64,000 nt of DNA from an uncultured Gemmata sp. Lineage in GTDB: Bacteria > Planctomycetota > Planctomycetia > Gemmatales > Gemmataceae. The translations under genes were made by a program, and so were the position numbers. The stretch covers positions 248,001 to 312,000 of the forward strand of contig CALDUT010000001.1 of assembly GCA_937924775.1 (NCBI GenBank), written 5' to 3'. Positions 18,698 to 27,583 of this stretch are shown here, one piece after another (the first letter of the stretch is position 1; every line of letters begins with the position of its first letter). The notes beneath the pieces are model-generated. The model was not told where the DNA came from. It saw nothing but the letters and a program-made list of their open reading frames with translations, and searched no databases.

Positions 18698-20092
18698 TTA
18701 AGCGTTCTGTTCGATGGCGTGGATGATCGCGTCCAGATCGTTGGGTACCACCACCGCGTGATTGGCAAACGCCACGCTCGGAATGCCGCGGCGGCCGAGC
18801 TTGGCGTCAAAAACCGCCCGATCGGTGGTGTGGTAAGCCACGGTTTCATCGGGGTCTTTCAGCACATGACCAGTCAGCACGCACACCACCTGTTCCTCGG
18901 GGTGGATCACGCCTTCGCGAACCAACTGCCGCAGCCCAGCGACACTCGCGGCACTGGCCGGTTCGCACCCCAGCCCACCAGCTCCGATTCGGGCTTTCGC
19001 GTCGAGGATTTCCGCATCGGGAACCGCGCGAACCACCCCATGGCACCACGCCATCGCCCGAAGAGCTTTCGGCAGATTGACCGGGCGATGAATTTCGATG
19101 GCACTGGCCAGGGTATCCGGTTTGCGACCGCTGGCGTCTAACTCCCGGTAGTAGGCGTCGATGGCCGCGGCGTCGTACTGTCCCTGACGCCAGCGGAGGC
19201 CCCATTTCTCATACAGTTGAAAGAACGTATCCGCCCCGGTAGAATGAATTACCGCTAAGCGAGGTTTACGCGGAATCAGCCCCAGTTCGAAGAGTTCCTG
19301 AAACGCCTTGGCAAAGCTCGACACATTGCCCAAATTCCCACCAGGCACCACCACCCAATCCGGTAGCTGCCAACGCAGTGCCTCCAGCACCCGCAGCATG
19401 ATCGTTTTTTGGCCCTCCAGGCGGAACGGATTGACACTGTTGACCAAGTAAATGCCCAACTGCCGGCTCACTTCGCGGACACGCCGCAAGGCATCGTCGA
19501 AATCCCCATGAATTTGGATCGTTCGCACCCCATGTTCCAGCGCTTGCGAGAGCTTGCCGTAGCTGATTTTTCCACTGCCGATGAAGATAATACCCCGCAT
19601 CAGTTGTGTGGCGGCACAATAGATCGCCAGACTTGCAGAGGTGTTGCCGGTGCTGGCGCAGGCCGCTCGGGTCGCTCCTGTTAGCCGAGCATGTGTGAAC
19701 GCGGCACACATGCCGTTGTCTTTGAAGCTGCCGCTGGGGTTCATCCCCTCGTATTGCAACCACAGCCGCCCGGGGTGAAGCCCCACATACCGGGCCACGG
19801 CGTCGGCAGGCTGGCAGAGTGTTTGGCCCTCACCGATGGTCACGAAGCTCGGCTCAGGGGCAAACGGCAACAATTCACGGAAACGCCACACCCCGGAGAA
19901 GTTCAGCGGGTGGAAACGATCGGCCCATTTCGTTTCAAAGTGCCGCAGGGACGCTGGCACCGGCACGCGGTCCCAATCATACGCGACATCGACCAAACCG
20001 CCGCAACGGGGACAAGCAAAGGCGGTCGCGGTCAATTCCGCCGTGGCCCCACAGCCGGGATGGATACATTTCTGATAAACCACGTCTCGCAT
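18698..20092 (-). CDS. thrC: Threonine synthase
   Basis: A 464-residue PLP enzyme converting O-phosphohomoserine to threonine. It begins with a Cys-rich segment (C9, C14, C27, C30: CIHPGCG...CPRCGG) like the zinc ribbon of many bacterial threonine synthases. The PLP lysine lies in NPSGSFKDNGM, the phosphate-binding loop in STGNTSASLA, and PGGNLGNVSS and GLGCEPASAASVAGL complete the family pattern. Length is normal for the longer subtype. The start is the ATG at 20090-20092. It is followed by dapB, so both enzymes draw on aspartate semialdehyde metabolism. Confidence 0.95.
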   Translation of the reverse strand: MRDVVYQKCIHPGCGATAELTATAFACPRCGGLVDVAYDWDRVPVPASLRHFETKWADRFHPLNFSGVWRFRELLPFAPEPSFVTIGEGQTLCQPADAVARYVGLHPGRLWLQYEGMNPSGSFKDNGMCAAFTHARLTGATRAACASTGNTSASLAIYCAATQLMRGIIFIGSGKISYGKLSQALEHGVRTIQIHGDFDDALRRVREVSRQLGIYLVNSVNPFRLEGQKTIMLRVLEALRWQLPDWVVVPGGNLGNVSSFAKAFQELFELGLIPRKPRLAVIHSTGADTFFQLYEKWGLRWRQGQYDAAAIDAYYRELDASGRKPDTLASAIEIHRPVNLPKALRAMAWCHGVVRAVPDAEILDAKARIGAGGLGCEPASAASVAGLRQLVREGVIHPEEQVVCVLTGHVLKDPDETVAYHTTDRAVFDAKLGRRGIPSVAFANHAVVVPNDLDAIIHAIEQNA

Positions 20093-20256
20093 ATGGGCTT
20101 TTGTAGCACATCCACCCCGGAAACATCAGAGGAAACATCAGAAGAATTGGGCCACGGCAACCTCCACCAGGGTTGGGACCAAACCCGGGGAACTCTATTG
20201 TTGGATGAAAAACATTGGGAAGTCTTTGCCAACCGGGCCAGGGTTGGGAAAAGCAC

Positions 20257-20284
20257 AGGGGAACTCCGCCAACGGAGTTCCCCT
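20257..20284 (-). terminator. 12-bp perfect stem terminator of the DUF1549 gene
   Basis: AGGGGAACTCCG at 20257-20268 pairs perfectly with CGGAGTTCCCCT at 20273-20284 across a 4-base loop. It lies 25 bp after the DUF1549 stop on the minus strand and is followed in that direction by GTGCTTTTCCC, a short T-run. This fits an intrinsic terminator insulating thrC. Confidence 0.65.
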
Positions 20285-20308
20285 GAAGTGTAACCGCACA
20301 GCGGCCGT

Positions 20309-22204
20309 TTAGTGATTCAGCATGAATTCGTTGGTGTTCAACAAGGCCCACAGGACATCGACGTAAAAGTTGACGTCGTTGGGTAACGCCCCAGGAACCG
20401 GTACGCCGGTATTGGGTTTCTTCGTGTCGGAAGGACCGAGGTTGATGCGGTCAAGCCCGTTGCGAATCCGTTCGAGTCTGGCGATCTCTTCGCGGGTGGG
20501 GTGACGGCTGACCGTCATGAGGAACAGCTCATCGTAAACGGCCGCCGGAATCACATTGCCCCCGCGAGTGTGCTTCTTCATCACCTCGGTGACCACACCC
20601 TTGGTATTGTCGGAGCGGATCTGATCGTTCAGATCACGGCCGTTCATCATCAGGAGGGCTTGGACAATCGTACCGTTGAAGTTGGATTCGTTACCTTCAT
20701 CATCGCCGAAATTGCGGACCAGGCGATCACTCCAGCTCCGTTTGAGGTTCTTGAAAGCTTCGTCGGTCATACGAGCCCGCGCCCGGGTGGCGATGGCCAA
20801 CGATTCAAAGATCACTTCGGGCGTCATCGCCTTCAGCGGCATGCGTGCGAAGTATGGGTCGAAATCGACTTCCGTGATCGACTTACCGTTGACCTTTTCT
20901 TTAGAAGCGACGTGGCTGAGCTGATAAACATCGCTGGTGCAAATCCATTCGAGCAATTTCTTGGAATCATGATTGTAGTTCTTGAATTCCGTGGCCAGAT
21001 AATCAAGCAATTCGGGATGCACCACAGGGTTATCGAGGCGGAAATCGTCCACACTCGGCTCCCGGTTCAGTCCGCGGCCAAAGAGGTGCCCCCAGATGCG
21101 GTTAACGTAGGCACGCTCGAAGTTGTCGTGTTGGATAATCCACTCGGCCAACAGTTGCCGCCGGGTTTTCTTACCCAAGACCGAGGGATTGAGCAGTTTG
21201 GTGGATTTCTCCTCATTTTCCGCTTGGGCCAAATCTTTGAGCATCACGCCATAGGTGGCTTTGCGTTGCCCATCGCGGCGTTCGTAAAGAATCAGGCCGT
21301 CTTTATTCCAGTTGGGCATATCGATCAGTTCCACGGCATTGGCCACGCCGGCCATGCCTTTTTTGCCCATCGCACTCTGTTGGCCGATCTTTTCCGTTTG
21401 TCGGAAAAAGACATTCATCCCCCAGAAATCGGCTTGCACCCATTCTTTGGCTTGTGGGTGGTCGTGGCACTGAGTGCATTGGGTTTGAATGCCCAAGAAA
21501 ATCCGCGTGACCCGGGAGGTGATCGGAACGTTGTCGTACTTACCGAAGCGCTCCAGATCGACCCGTTGGCCTTGTTGATTCGCTTGCAGCGGATCGCCCA
21601 GGTGCCGGAAGACGAAGTGAACAGCCCCGTTTTCGTTGCTTTTGCCGGTGGCAGTGATCAGGCCCGTGACGAAATCCCGATAAGGCACGTTGGCATCGAG
21701 TTGTTCTTCCAGCCAGACCTGAAATTGCTCGCGGTAGATTTCATCCACCCCGCTGCGGGTCAGAAGCCACACCGACCACAAATCCGCAAAGTTGCTAGCA
21801 TACTGAGCGGAATAGTCGATCGGGACTTTTCGCAACGCGGGAATGTCGGTCACCGGTTTGCCACCGGGGCCTTTGGGCGTGTACTTCTTTTCATACAAAA
21901 GACGCTGGACGAGCTTGATGCGCTTGTTGGGGGATTTGTCGTTCTCAAAATCGTAGATTTCTTCGACGGTGGGGATACGGCCGATCAGATCGATGAAGAC
22001 CCGCCGCATGAATTCCAGATCGGTGGCTCTGGCTGCCGGTTTCTTGATCCCCGCGGCTTCGTACCCTTTGGCGATGAATTCGTTGATTTTTTGCGTCTGT
22101 TCGGAAATGCCGCCCATCGGTGCGGGCGGCTGACCATCGGCCGTGCGGCCAATCACCAACAGTAGGAGCAGAGCCAAACTGGGAAAAAGCATATGGCGGA
22201 TCAT
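20309..22204 (-). CDS. DUF1549/DUF1553 domain protein (planctomycete cytochrome-associated family)
   Basis: A 631-residue exported protein with an N-terminal signal peptide (LFPSLALLLLLVIGRTADGQ). The DUF1549 part contains EFMRRVFIDLIGRIPTVEEI and the Cys-His motif GIQTQCTQCHDHPQAKEW, reminiscent of a c-type heme site (CxxCH). The DUF1553 part has RRQLLAEWIIQHDNFERAYVNRIW and GRGLNREPSVDDFR. These proteins are hugely expanded in planctomycetes, usually paired with a DUF1501 gene; no DUF1501 partner is present here. Function is unknown. GAGGG precedes the ATG at 22204. Confidence 0.9.
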   Translation of the reverse strand: MIRHMLFPSLALLLLLVIGRTADGQPPAPMGGISEQTQKINEFIAKGYEAAGIKKPAARATDLEFMRRVFIDLIGRIPTVEEIYDFENDKSPNKRIKLVQRLLYEKKYTPKGPGGKPVTDIPALRKVPIDYSAQYASNFADLWSVWLLTRSGVDEIYREQFQVWLEEQLDANVPYRDFVTGLITATGKSNENGAVHFVFRHLGDPLQANQQGQRVDLERFGKYDNVPITSRVTRIFLGIQTQCTQCHDHPQAKEWVQADFWGMNVFFRQTEKIGQQSAMGKKGMAGVANAVELIDMPNWNKDGLILYERRDGQRKATYGVMLKDLAQAENEEKSTKLLNPSVLGKKTRRQLLAEWIIQHDNFERAYVNRIWGHLFGRGLNREPSVDDFRLDNPVVHPELLDYLATEFKNYNHDSKKLLEWICTSDVYQLSHVASKEKVNGKSITEVDFDPYFARMPLKAMTPEVIFESLAIATRARARMTDEAFKNLKRSWSDRLVRNFGDDEGNESNFNGTIVQALLMMNGRDLNDQIRSDNTKGVVTEVMKKHTRGGNVIPAAVYDELFLMTVSRHPTREEIARLERIRNGLDRINLGPSDTKKPNTGVPVPGALPNDVNFYVDVLWALLNTNEFMLNH

Positions 22205-22512
22205 CGGGAGTCCCTCAAGTTCCGTCGAATATTGCAGGGCTGCAGGTACGCTTCCGGGGGGGGCTACGGGGTTGGACTTCCTGTAGTTTAGACCCGTTCG
22301 CCGCGACGGGCCTATGATATTTTACGCTCGCGGCACAAGTTTCTAATATATCTGACGCATCCGACCCGGATGAAGTTCCCGAACTCGTTGGATCCTGAAG
22401 CCCGGGGGTTATCCGATAGCGGCGGGGTGAATGCCTTTTATCGCCAAATTCCCGAAGTCGTTTGACCATAAGTCAATCCGTCGAAGTGATAAGATAAAAA
22501 TGGGTTGAGCCG
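22205..22512. other. Divergent intergenic region
   Basis: 308 bp between the DUF1549 gene (leftward) and the small zinc protein (rightward). It should hold both promoters. AT-rich patches occur near 22315-22355 and 22485-22500, but I see no convincing palindrome or gene. Confidence 0.4.
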
Positions 22513-22938
22513 ATGGAATTCCACCTCAAACGGGTCGCCGAATACATCCGCCGCGCCGACACGGAGGAATTGCTCGACCGAGTCACCATCTACCGAGCCG
22601 GCATGGAACCGGCGGCCCTCGACCTCATGGAAGGTGAACTCGACCGCCGCGGGCTTTCCCCCGCCGACATCCGCGCGCACGACGCCCAGCGGCGAGCCAC
22701 TGCGATTTTTCTCCCTGACGGAACTGCTTTGCGGTGCAGCTTTTGCGACCGACCGGCCATTCAACAAGCCCGCGGCTGGCACAAACTCCGCCTGCGGGCC
22801 CCCTTCACCAGCCGTTCGTTCAACATCGCGTTGCCACTGTTTCCCCGTCTGTTCGCCTACTGTGCTATCCATCTGGAATCGCCGTCCCCTCCCTTGCACA
22901 CCCCCGACGAAAATCCATCTAACACCGAAGATCAATAG
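22513..22938 (+). CDS. Small conserved-looking zinc-binding protein
   Basis: A 141-residue protein of unknown function. The N-terminal half is helical (HLKRVAEYIRRADTEELLDRV). The second half has CSFCDRPAIQQARGWHKL (cysteines near residues 76 and 79) and PLFPRLFAYCAIH, so a CxxC plus CxxxH site could bind one zinc. Codon use matches the chromosome and the frame is clean, which favours a real gene. The ATG at 22513 is the first in frame with the helix. No neighbour suggests a pathway. Confidence 0.65.
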   Translation: MEFHLKRVAEYIRRADTEELLDRVTIYRAGMEPAALDLMEGELDRRGLSPADIRAHDAQRRATAIFLPDGTALRCSFCDRPAIQQARGWHKLRLRAPFTSRSFNIALPLFPRLFAYCAIHLESPSPPLHTPDENPSNTEDQ

Positions 22939-22999
22939 CAATTTACCTTTACGCAATAACAACTTACCTTTCCACGCAGCCGGTCCGTCTGTCGTCTAC

Positions 23000-23400
23000 A
23001 TGGCTGGCAAGTCCCGCACATCTGCGGATTCTTCTTCCGCTGGCAGCAGAAATGTGCTGTCTCAAAAGATAATCCGGGAAGGCGGAGAGCCTACGGCTGA
23101 TACCAACCGCCAACCCGCCGGTATCGACATCACCCTGTTCCATTCAATCAAATCAATCCCATCAACCGTGATCGAATTAGCAAGTTGTACGGCAGCTACG
23201 AACCCCTCCGCGACGGCCTGAAACTGATCCTTGGCCTGACCGGCAAGCGGGCGGCCGGCCCCATGGACTTCAACCCACCCCAGGAGGATGCCCCCACGAG
23301 CGGATGTACTTCGAGTTGTCATGGGCCCAACAGCGACCAGGCGAATCCTCCCCAACGGCCTGGCAGCCTGAAACGAAGTGGATTCCAGGGCCTCCGCGAT
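23000..23400 (+). pseudogene. Frame-disrupted gene remnant, unrecognised
   Basis: Three successive plus-strand frames look coding by third-position GC. The first runs from the ATG at 23000 to about 23145 (NVLSQKIIREGGEPTADTN). The second runs from about 23150 to 23290 (RISKLYGSYEPLRDGLKLIL). The third runs from 23291 to about 23390 (HERMYFELSWAQQRPGESS). The changes fall in a CAATCAAATCAATCCC microrepeat (23143-23166) and in a run of five C (23291-23295), both slippage-prone. I cannot identify the family. It may be a decayed gene, a homopolymer sequencing error, or coincidence; the ATG has no ribosome-binding site. Nothing else is visible in 22939-23466. Confidence 0.3.
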
Positions 23401-23463
23401 GTCCGCCCCGGTTCCCCCAATACCGCGGCGGACATCGCGGCCACAGACGAAAATGCAAGAGGT

Positions 23464-23480
23464 TGTTCAAACTTTGAACA
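23464..23480. repeat. Palindromic motif TGTTCA-N5-TGAACA, copy 2
   Basis: A perfect inverted repeat, TGTTCA-AACTT-TGAACA. It includes the stop codon of the uronate isomerase-like gene, which ends at 23467 on the minus strand. See copy 1 at 17692. Confidence 0.7.
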
Positions 23481-24723
23481 CCTCTTTCACATTATCGCGG
23501 AGAAGCCGGGTCCCCAGAGCGACCGCGTCGGTTTCGCTCAGCACCCCGGGGCGAACAAACTCATCGGCCAGCACGTTCGCCAAAATCCGCCGGTACATCG
23601 CGTACTTCGGTTTCACAAACTCCAGCTTGTACGCATCGGAGTAATAGCCAATCAGCTTGGTTTTGGGCACCGCGGTGAGCCGCTCGATCAGGTCCTTCTT
23701 GATATACGGTGGCGTGTTCGAATACCACCAATGGCCATTGGGCAGCACATTGGGGAAAATCCACGCATACGCGACCAGTTCCTGATTCTGGGCACTGGTA
23801 AGGACCGAGATGGGGAAGGTCACATCGGGGAAGGCGTTGAACAGATCTTTGTATTGCAGCAAGCTAGTCCGCTGGTCGAACAGGTCTTGCCCTTGGTAGA
23901 CACCCTTCTGATACACGCGGCGGTTGACACCGATCATCAAGTCAAAGGGCAGTTTGAAGTCGCAGCAGAACTCGGCGATCTGCCAGAAGATGCCTGGGGC
24001 CAGATCGTGGAAATCGTGAAACTGCATCTGTTCGTAGAAGTGTTCGTCGTCGAACTTCGCGGGATGGAAGTTGGGCGGTAGCGAGATGGCACAGGCTTTG
24101 GCACCGTGGCGGGTGAAGTGAAGGAAGATTTTCGCCAACGCTTGCCGGAGCGTGGCGGCGTCGCGAATACCAATGCCGGTCATCACTTCGACCCGCCGTC
24201 GCGTCTCGGGCTTGTCCATGTGAAACACCAACGTATCGGTACGCAAGCAGGGAACGTAGCGGGTGGTGTCGAACCCCGTGAGCGGATCGTCGAATTCATT
24301 GGTGAGAAAAATCTTCTCCAGTCGGCTTTTCTCAAAAACTTGTGTCTCCCAATCGGGTTGGGAAAAAGTTTTTTGGGCGGCCTCGAAAAGGGTGTCGGCA
24401 TCGGCCGCACTAATCTGGCGTTCCTCCTCCCATCCCAGGAACGTGCGGGCAATGTCCAGAAACCACCCGTATTGCGCGGTGTTGTCGTAGCGATCCATGA
24501 AGCGCACAATCTCGCGGACCCGTTCGCGGGGATCGGCCTGGGGGGCCAGCAGGGTTTGGCTCATGCCCGCGGCGTGCGCCAGTTCGGTGTAGTAGTGATA
24601 ACCGAGAAGGTCGTCGAGGGATTTCGCTACAGGGGCTAAAGGGTCGATGTGCGAATGCGGGTCGATCAACGGAATTTTGGAGAGCGCGGATTCGAGATTT
24701 TGCACCAATTGATCAGCCGGCAT
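23467..24723 (-). CDS. Glucuronate/uronate isomerase-like (UxaC family) metal-dependent enzyme
   Basis: A 418-residue amidohydrolase-superfamily protein. The metal site IDPHSHID (HxH) is near residue 22. NGHWWYSNTPPYIKKDLIERL and KLIGYYSDAYKLEFVKPKYAMYRRILA are typical of the uronate isomerase branch. UxaC interconverts D-glucuronate with fructuronate. This copy is shorter than E. coli UxaC (~470), so a different sugar acid or a promiscuous hydrolase is possible. I chose the ATG at 24723; the frame continues upstream to 24795 but adds unrelated residues. No uxaA/uxaB or transporter is nearby. Confidence 0.78.
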   Translation of the reverse strand: MPADQLVQNLESALSKIPLIDPHSHIDPLAPVAKSLDDLLGYHYYTELAHAAGMSQTLLAPQADPRERVREIVRFMDRYDNTAQYGWFLDIARTFLGWEEERQISAADADTLFEAAQKTFSQPDWETQVFEKSRLEKIFLTNEFDDPLTGFDTTRYVPCLRTDTLVFHMDKPETRRRVEVMTGIGIRDAATLRQALAKIFLHFTRHGAKACAISLPPNFHPAKFDDEHFYEQMQFHDFHDLAPGIFWQIAEFCCDFKLPFDLMIGVNRRVYQKGVYQGQDLFDQRTSLLQYKDLFNAFPDVTFPISVLTSAQNQELVAYAWIFPNVLPNGHWWYSNTPPYIKKDLIERLTAVPKTKLIGYYSDAYKLEFVKPKYAMYRRILANVLADEFVRPGVLSETDAVALGTRLLRDNVKEVFKV

Positions 24724-25310
24724 AAATAAAGCTCTCCGTAAAAATGGGCGAACTTTGTCATTTTTACCAGCCAAGCGGCGACAGCGACCGAGCAAAATTT
24801 ACAATTTGCTCGCCCCGGCGGCCCGATCGCTGCCGAAGTTCCCGCGTGGTCGAGGGCATGAAGTTTTTTTAAGTGCAATTCACGAAAGATGATATGTCCA
24901 ACATCAGCAATAGACAACCGAGTTGCGTCCCTGATTGGCACGGGTAGTGCACAAGAAACTCGCGTCCGCGACAAGCGATCCCCCAGCGAATCGCGGATCG
25001 GTGCCGGGTCGCCTTCACGGAAACTTTCCCCCGAGTTTCCGGCATCCCCCACGGCGAGCCAGCACCGTCACAACTGGAAAAGGCCCCAACGACCCTTCCC
25101 CCGGTCGCGGGCCCAGGAGAGAGTTCCCCCCTCTCCTGAACCCTTCAGAACGCATCTCCGTTCCCCTGTCCCCCGTACACTCCCCCTGCCGCCGCCTTCC
25201 CCCAAGGCGGCGGTTCGTCTTTTTTGCTCAAGCTGCACCAATCGCCTTCACCTCCGGGGGCCGCTCGGTGTATGTCGTGGTCCGGGCTAATCGGGAGCGC
25301 CAGCGAGGGT
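24724..25310. other. Long intergenic stretch, possible non-coding transcript
   Basis: 587 bp between two leftward genes. Open frames exist on both strands but none has a start signal or family similarity. The stretch contains several stems: AGGAGAG/CTCTCCT at about 25117-25139, CGGAAACT/AGTTTCCG at about 25018-25042, and the terminator-like hairpin at 25189-25213 oriented to the plus strand. A rightward transcript of about 300 nt ending there is possible. It did not match tmRNA, RNase P, SRP or 6S RNA by eye. Confidence 0.3.
25189..25213 (+). terminator. Intrinsic terminator-like hairpin with T-run on plus strand
   Basis: CCGCCGCCTT at 25189-25198 pairs perfectly with AAGGCGGCGG at 25204-25213 across CCCCC, followed on the plus strand by TTCGTCTTTTTT. 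This is the best-formed rho-independent terminator in the window. No plus-strand protein gene lies upstream of it; the adjacent kinase gene runs the other way. Confidence 0.6.
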
Positions 25311-27521
25311 TCACGACGACGCAATGGGCAATTCTAAACGGAAGCAAGCCCCTACGCCGCCTTCGGGTTGGCGATAGCTAAGTGAGCCGCCGAGGACTTC
25401 CGCCCACTGTTGCGCCAGCGACAGCCCGAGTCCGGCACCGCCCGTCGAGTCGGCGTTGGCCCCCCGTCGGAATGGCTGGAATATGGCTTTGCGTTCCCGC
25501 GGCGGCACTCCGGGGCCCCGATCTTCCACTTCAATCGCCACCCGACCGTCCTCCGCCGGCTTCGCGGACAGCCAAATGCGACGGTCCTTGGCTTCCCGCG
25601 TGTACTTGCGGGCATTGTCGATCAGATTCGCGACAATCTGATAAACAATCGCTGGATCAGTCTGCACTTCGAATTGGGGCGGCAGGGCGTAATGGACGAT
25701 CAGCTCGTGGCCGTCGGTGGCGAGTCGTTGTTCCCACGTCAATTGGAGATGATCGAGCAGATCCCGCACAATCACCGGTTTCAGGTCGTGGCGTTTGCTG
25801 CGTTTTTCCAGTTTTGCAAAATCCAGAACGTTGTCGATCAGCCGGTGCAAGCGATCGGATTCCAGCGACAGCGTGTGCAGGTACTCTTGGCGTTTGGCTT
25901 CGTCCCGGATCAGGCCGCTGGTGAGTAAATCGAGATACAAGCGTAAGGACGTCAGCGGGGTGCGAAGTTCATGCGTCACCGCCGAGACAAAGCGAATCCG
26001 CCGGTTAGCCAAATCGACGAGCGACCAACTGCTGAAGCCAATCGCGGCAAACGCGATGACCGCGGCTCCCCATGCCAATACCAAACCGATCCGCAGCGGG
26101 GTCCAACCGGGGGCCGGTAACGGCGGCGCTTCACCGATGTCGAGCTGCACAGGCAGGATGGTCATGGTGCGATCGGGCGTGACCCGCGCCGAGTCGGTGA
26201 TCGCCACCAACTTCGCCTGCGGAAAGATGTCTTGCACTTCCTGCTTCAAGAGGGCCTGCAGGTGCGGCCAGCTGAGAATCACCCCCTGATACACGATTTG
26301 TTCATCGAGCCGGACCGCCCGGACCACGGCTAATACTTCCGAACCATCGGTGGTTGGCAGCCAGCTGGGCCGCATCGAACCCAGATGAATGTTGTGCGGC
26401 CGTCGCAAGGCGGCATCGTCATCGAACGGTGTCATTGGCAGTGGACGATCCCCCCCCGGAGCAATGGCCGCAGGCGTATCGGTTCCACCCAATGCCCCCA
26501 GCGCAACCCGCCACGCCCAGCCCAGCACAACCACCGTAGCTCGCGGCACAACCCACGGTGGCGGGGTGGGGTTAATATCGCGACCTGCGGAGGAGAATTC
26601 CTGCCCGGCATTTTTGGCTTCTTGCACTGCGCGTTGGTTGCTGAGGGCGCGATGGCGAAACTCGAGCCAAAGTCGTTCGTTATCACTCCAGGGAGAAGCG
26701 GGTCGGCCCACGGCTCCCCCGGGAGGGGGCGTTGCCGGCGGGAACGCCGGGGGTTTGGTCACCGCGGCAGATGGATTCTCCAAGGTCTCGGGTTTGGCCC
26801 TATCCCGAACTCCGGAGGGCCCGCCCCCGCCGCGGACAGGGGCGGAATCGGCCGGTACCGCGACGGGCCCCATGTCGGGTGGCGGCGGCGGTTTGGGGGC
26901 GGACACGGGGGGTCGCGGCGGCAGGGGCGAATCCAGCGGCCGAACCGGATCCAGCCATGGTGCCGCGAAGGGGCGTTCGTCAGGCGGCCACGTTCGTTCG
27001 CGGGTGGCGAGGAATTCGCATGTGCGCGCCGGGGGAAATTGGTCCTGAAGCCGCTGGAGAGCCGCAGCCCGCTGTGGCGTGTTGTTCCGCAGGGGGAAAT
27101 CCGGCCACAACAACGCGATCCGCCCGGCCGCGTGGGGTGTCAGCACTTGCGGCGAGGTCCAACCGTTGACTGGGTCGAGTTGAAAGTGCAGCGTCATCCA
27201 CTCCGGCAGCGGAGCCGCCAGAAGCGGCGTGGGGGCCGCATAACGACCGGCCGGCCCGGCCAATGGTTCCAAGCGTTCGAACGACAAGTAGTGATGATAC
27301 GGGCGGCTGTCTTCGACACTGAAGACGGGGAGCATACGGCCGTCCAGCCGCCAGAGTGCCAAGCGTAGGTTGCGATCCAATTCGGCGAGGGCTTCGGCCT
27401 GGCGATGGGCCGCTTCCACGCGTAAGGCCACCACCGTGACCCAGGCCAACCCGGCGAAGACCAAAGCGGCCACCCCGCCGACCATCAGCGGGCCGCGCAT
27501 CCAGCCGAACGAACTCCGCAT
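25311..27521 (-). CDS. Membrane sensor histidine kinase with large Pro-rich sensor region
   Basis: A 736-residue kinase. TM1 is about 12-33; a very long extracytoplasmic region follows, with an extreme Pro/Gly-rich stretch at about 190-290; TM2 is about 478-500. The HisKA H-box SAVTHELRTPLTSL places the phosphorylated His near 517. The N box NLIDNARKY (632-640), VEDRGPGVP and GGAGLGLSL complete the ATPase domain. It phosphorylates the OmpR-type regulator encoded 62 bp upstream on the same strand. The sensor region does not match a known input domain that I can name. Low-complexity codon runs explain the frame's many antisense open frames. Confidence 0.92.
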   Translation of the reverse strand: MRSSFGWMRGPLMVGGVAALVFAGLAWVTVVALRVEAAHRQAEALAELDRNLRLALWRLDGRMLPVFSVEDSRPYHHYLSFERLEPLAGPAGRYAAPTPLLAAPLPEWMTLHFQLDPVNGWTSPQVLTPHAAGRIALLWPDFPLRNNTPQRAAALQRLQDQFPPARTCEFLATRERTWPPDERPFAAPWLDPVRPLDSPLPPRPPVSAPKPPPPPDMGPVAVPADSAPVRGGGGPSGVRDRAKPETLENPSAAVTKPPAFPPATPPPGGAVGRPASPWSDNERLWLEFRHRALSNQRAVQEAKNAGQEFSSAGRDINPTPPPWVVPRATVVVLGWAWRVALGALGGTDTPAAIAPGGDRPLPMTPFDDDAALRRPHNIHLGSMRPSWLPTTDGSEVLAVVRAVRLDEQIVYQGVILSWPHLQALLKQEVQDIFPQAKLVAITDSARVTPDRTMTILPVQLDIGEAPPLPAPGWTPLRIGLVLAWGAAVIAFAAIGFSSWSLVDLANRRIRFVSAVTHELRTPLTSLRLYLDLLTSGLIRDEAKRQEYLHTLSLESDRLHRLIDNVLDFAKLEKRSKRHDLKPVIVRDLLDHLQLTWEQRLATDGHELIVHYALPPQFEVQTDPAIVYQIVANLIDNARKYTREAKDRRIWLSAKPAEDGRVAIEVEDRGPGVPPRERKAIFQPFRRGANADSTGGAGLGLSLAQQWAEVLGGSLSYRQPEGGVGACFRLELPIASS

Positions 27522-27583
27522 GCCTCGCCCTTTGCAACTCCACCCCAGAACAGCAAACGCGGCGGCAAGTCGCCTCGCCTGCC

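Noticed and set aside
20501-22165. Plus-strand open frame of 554 codons
   Set aside because: It is the mirror of the DUF1549 gene, a common effect of GC-rich third positions. The composition is atypical and there is no conserved motif.
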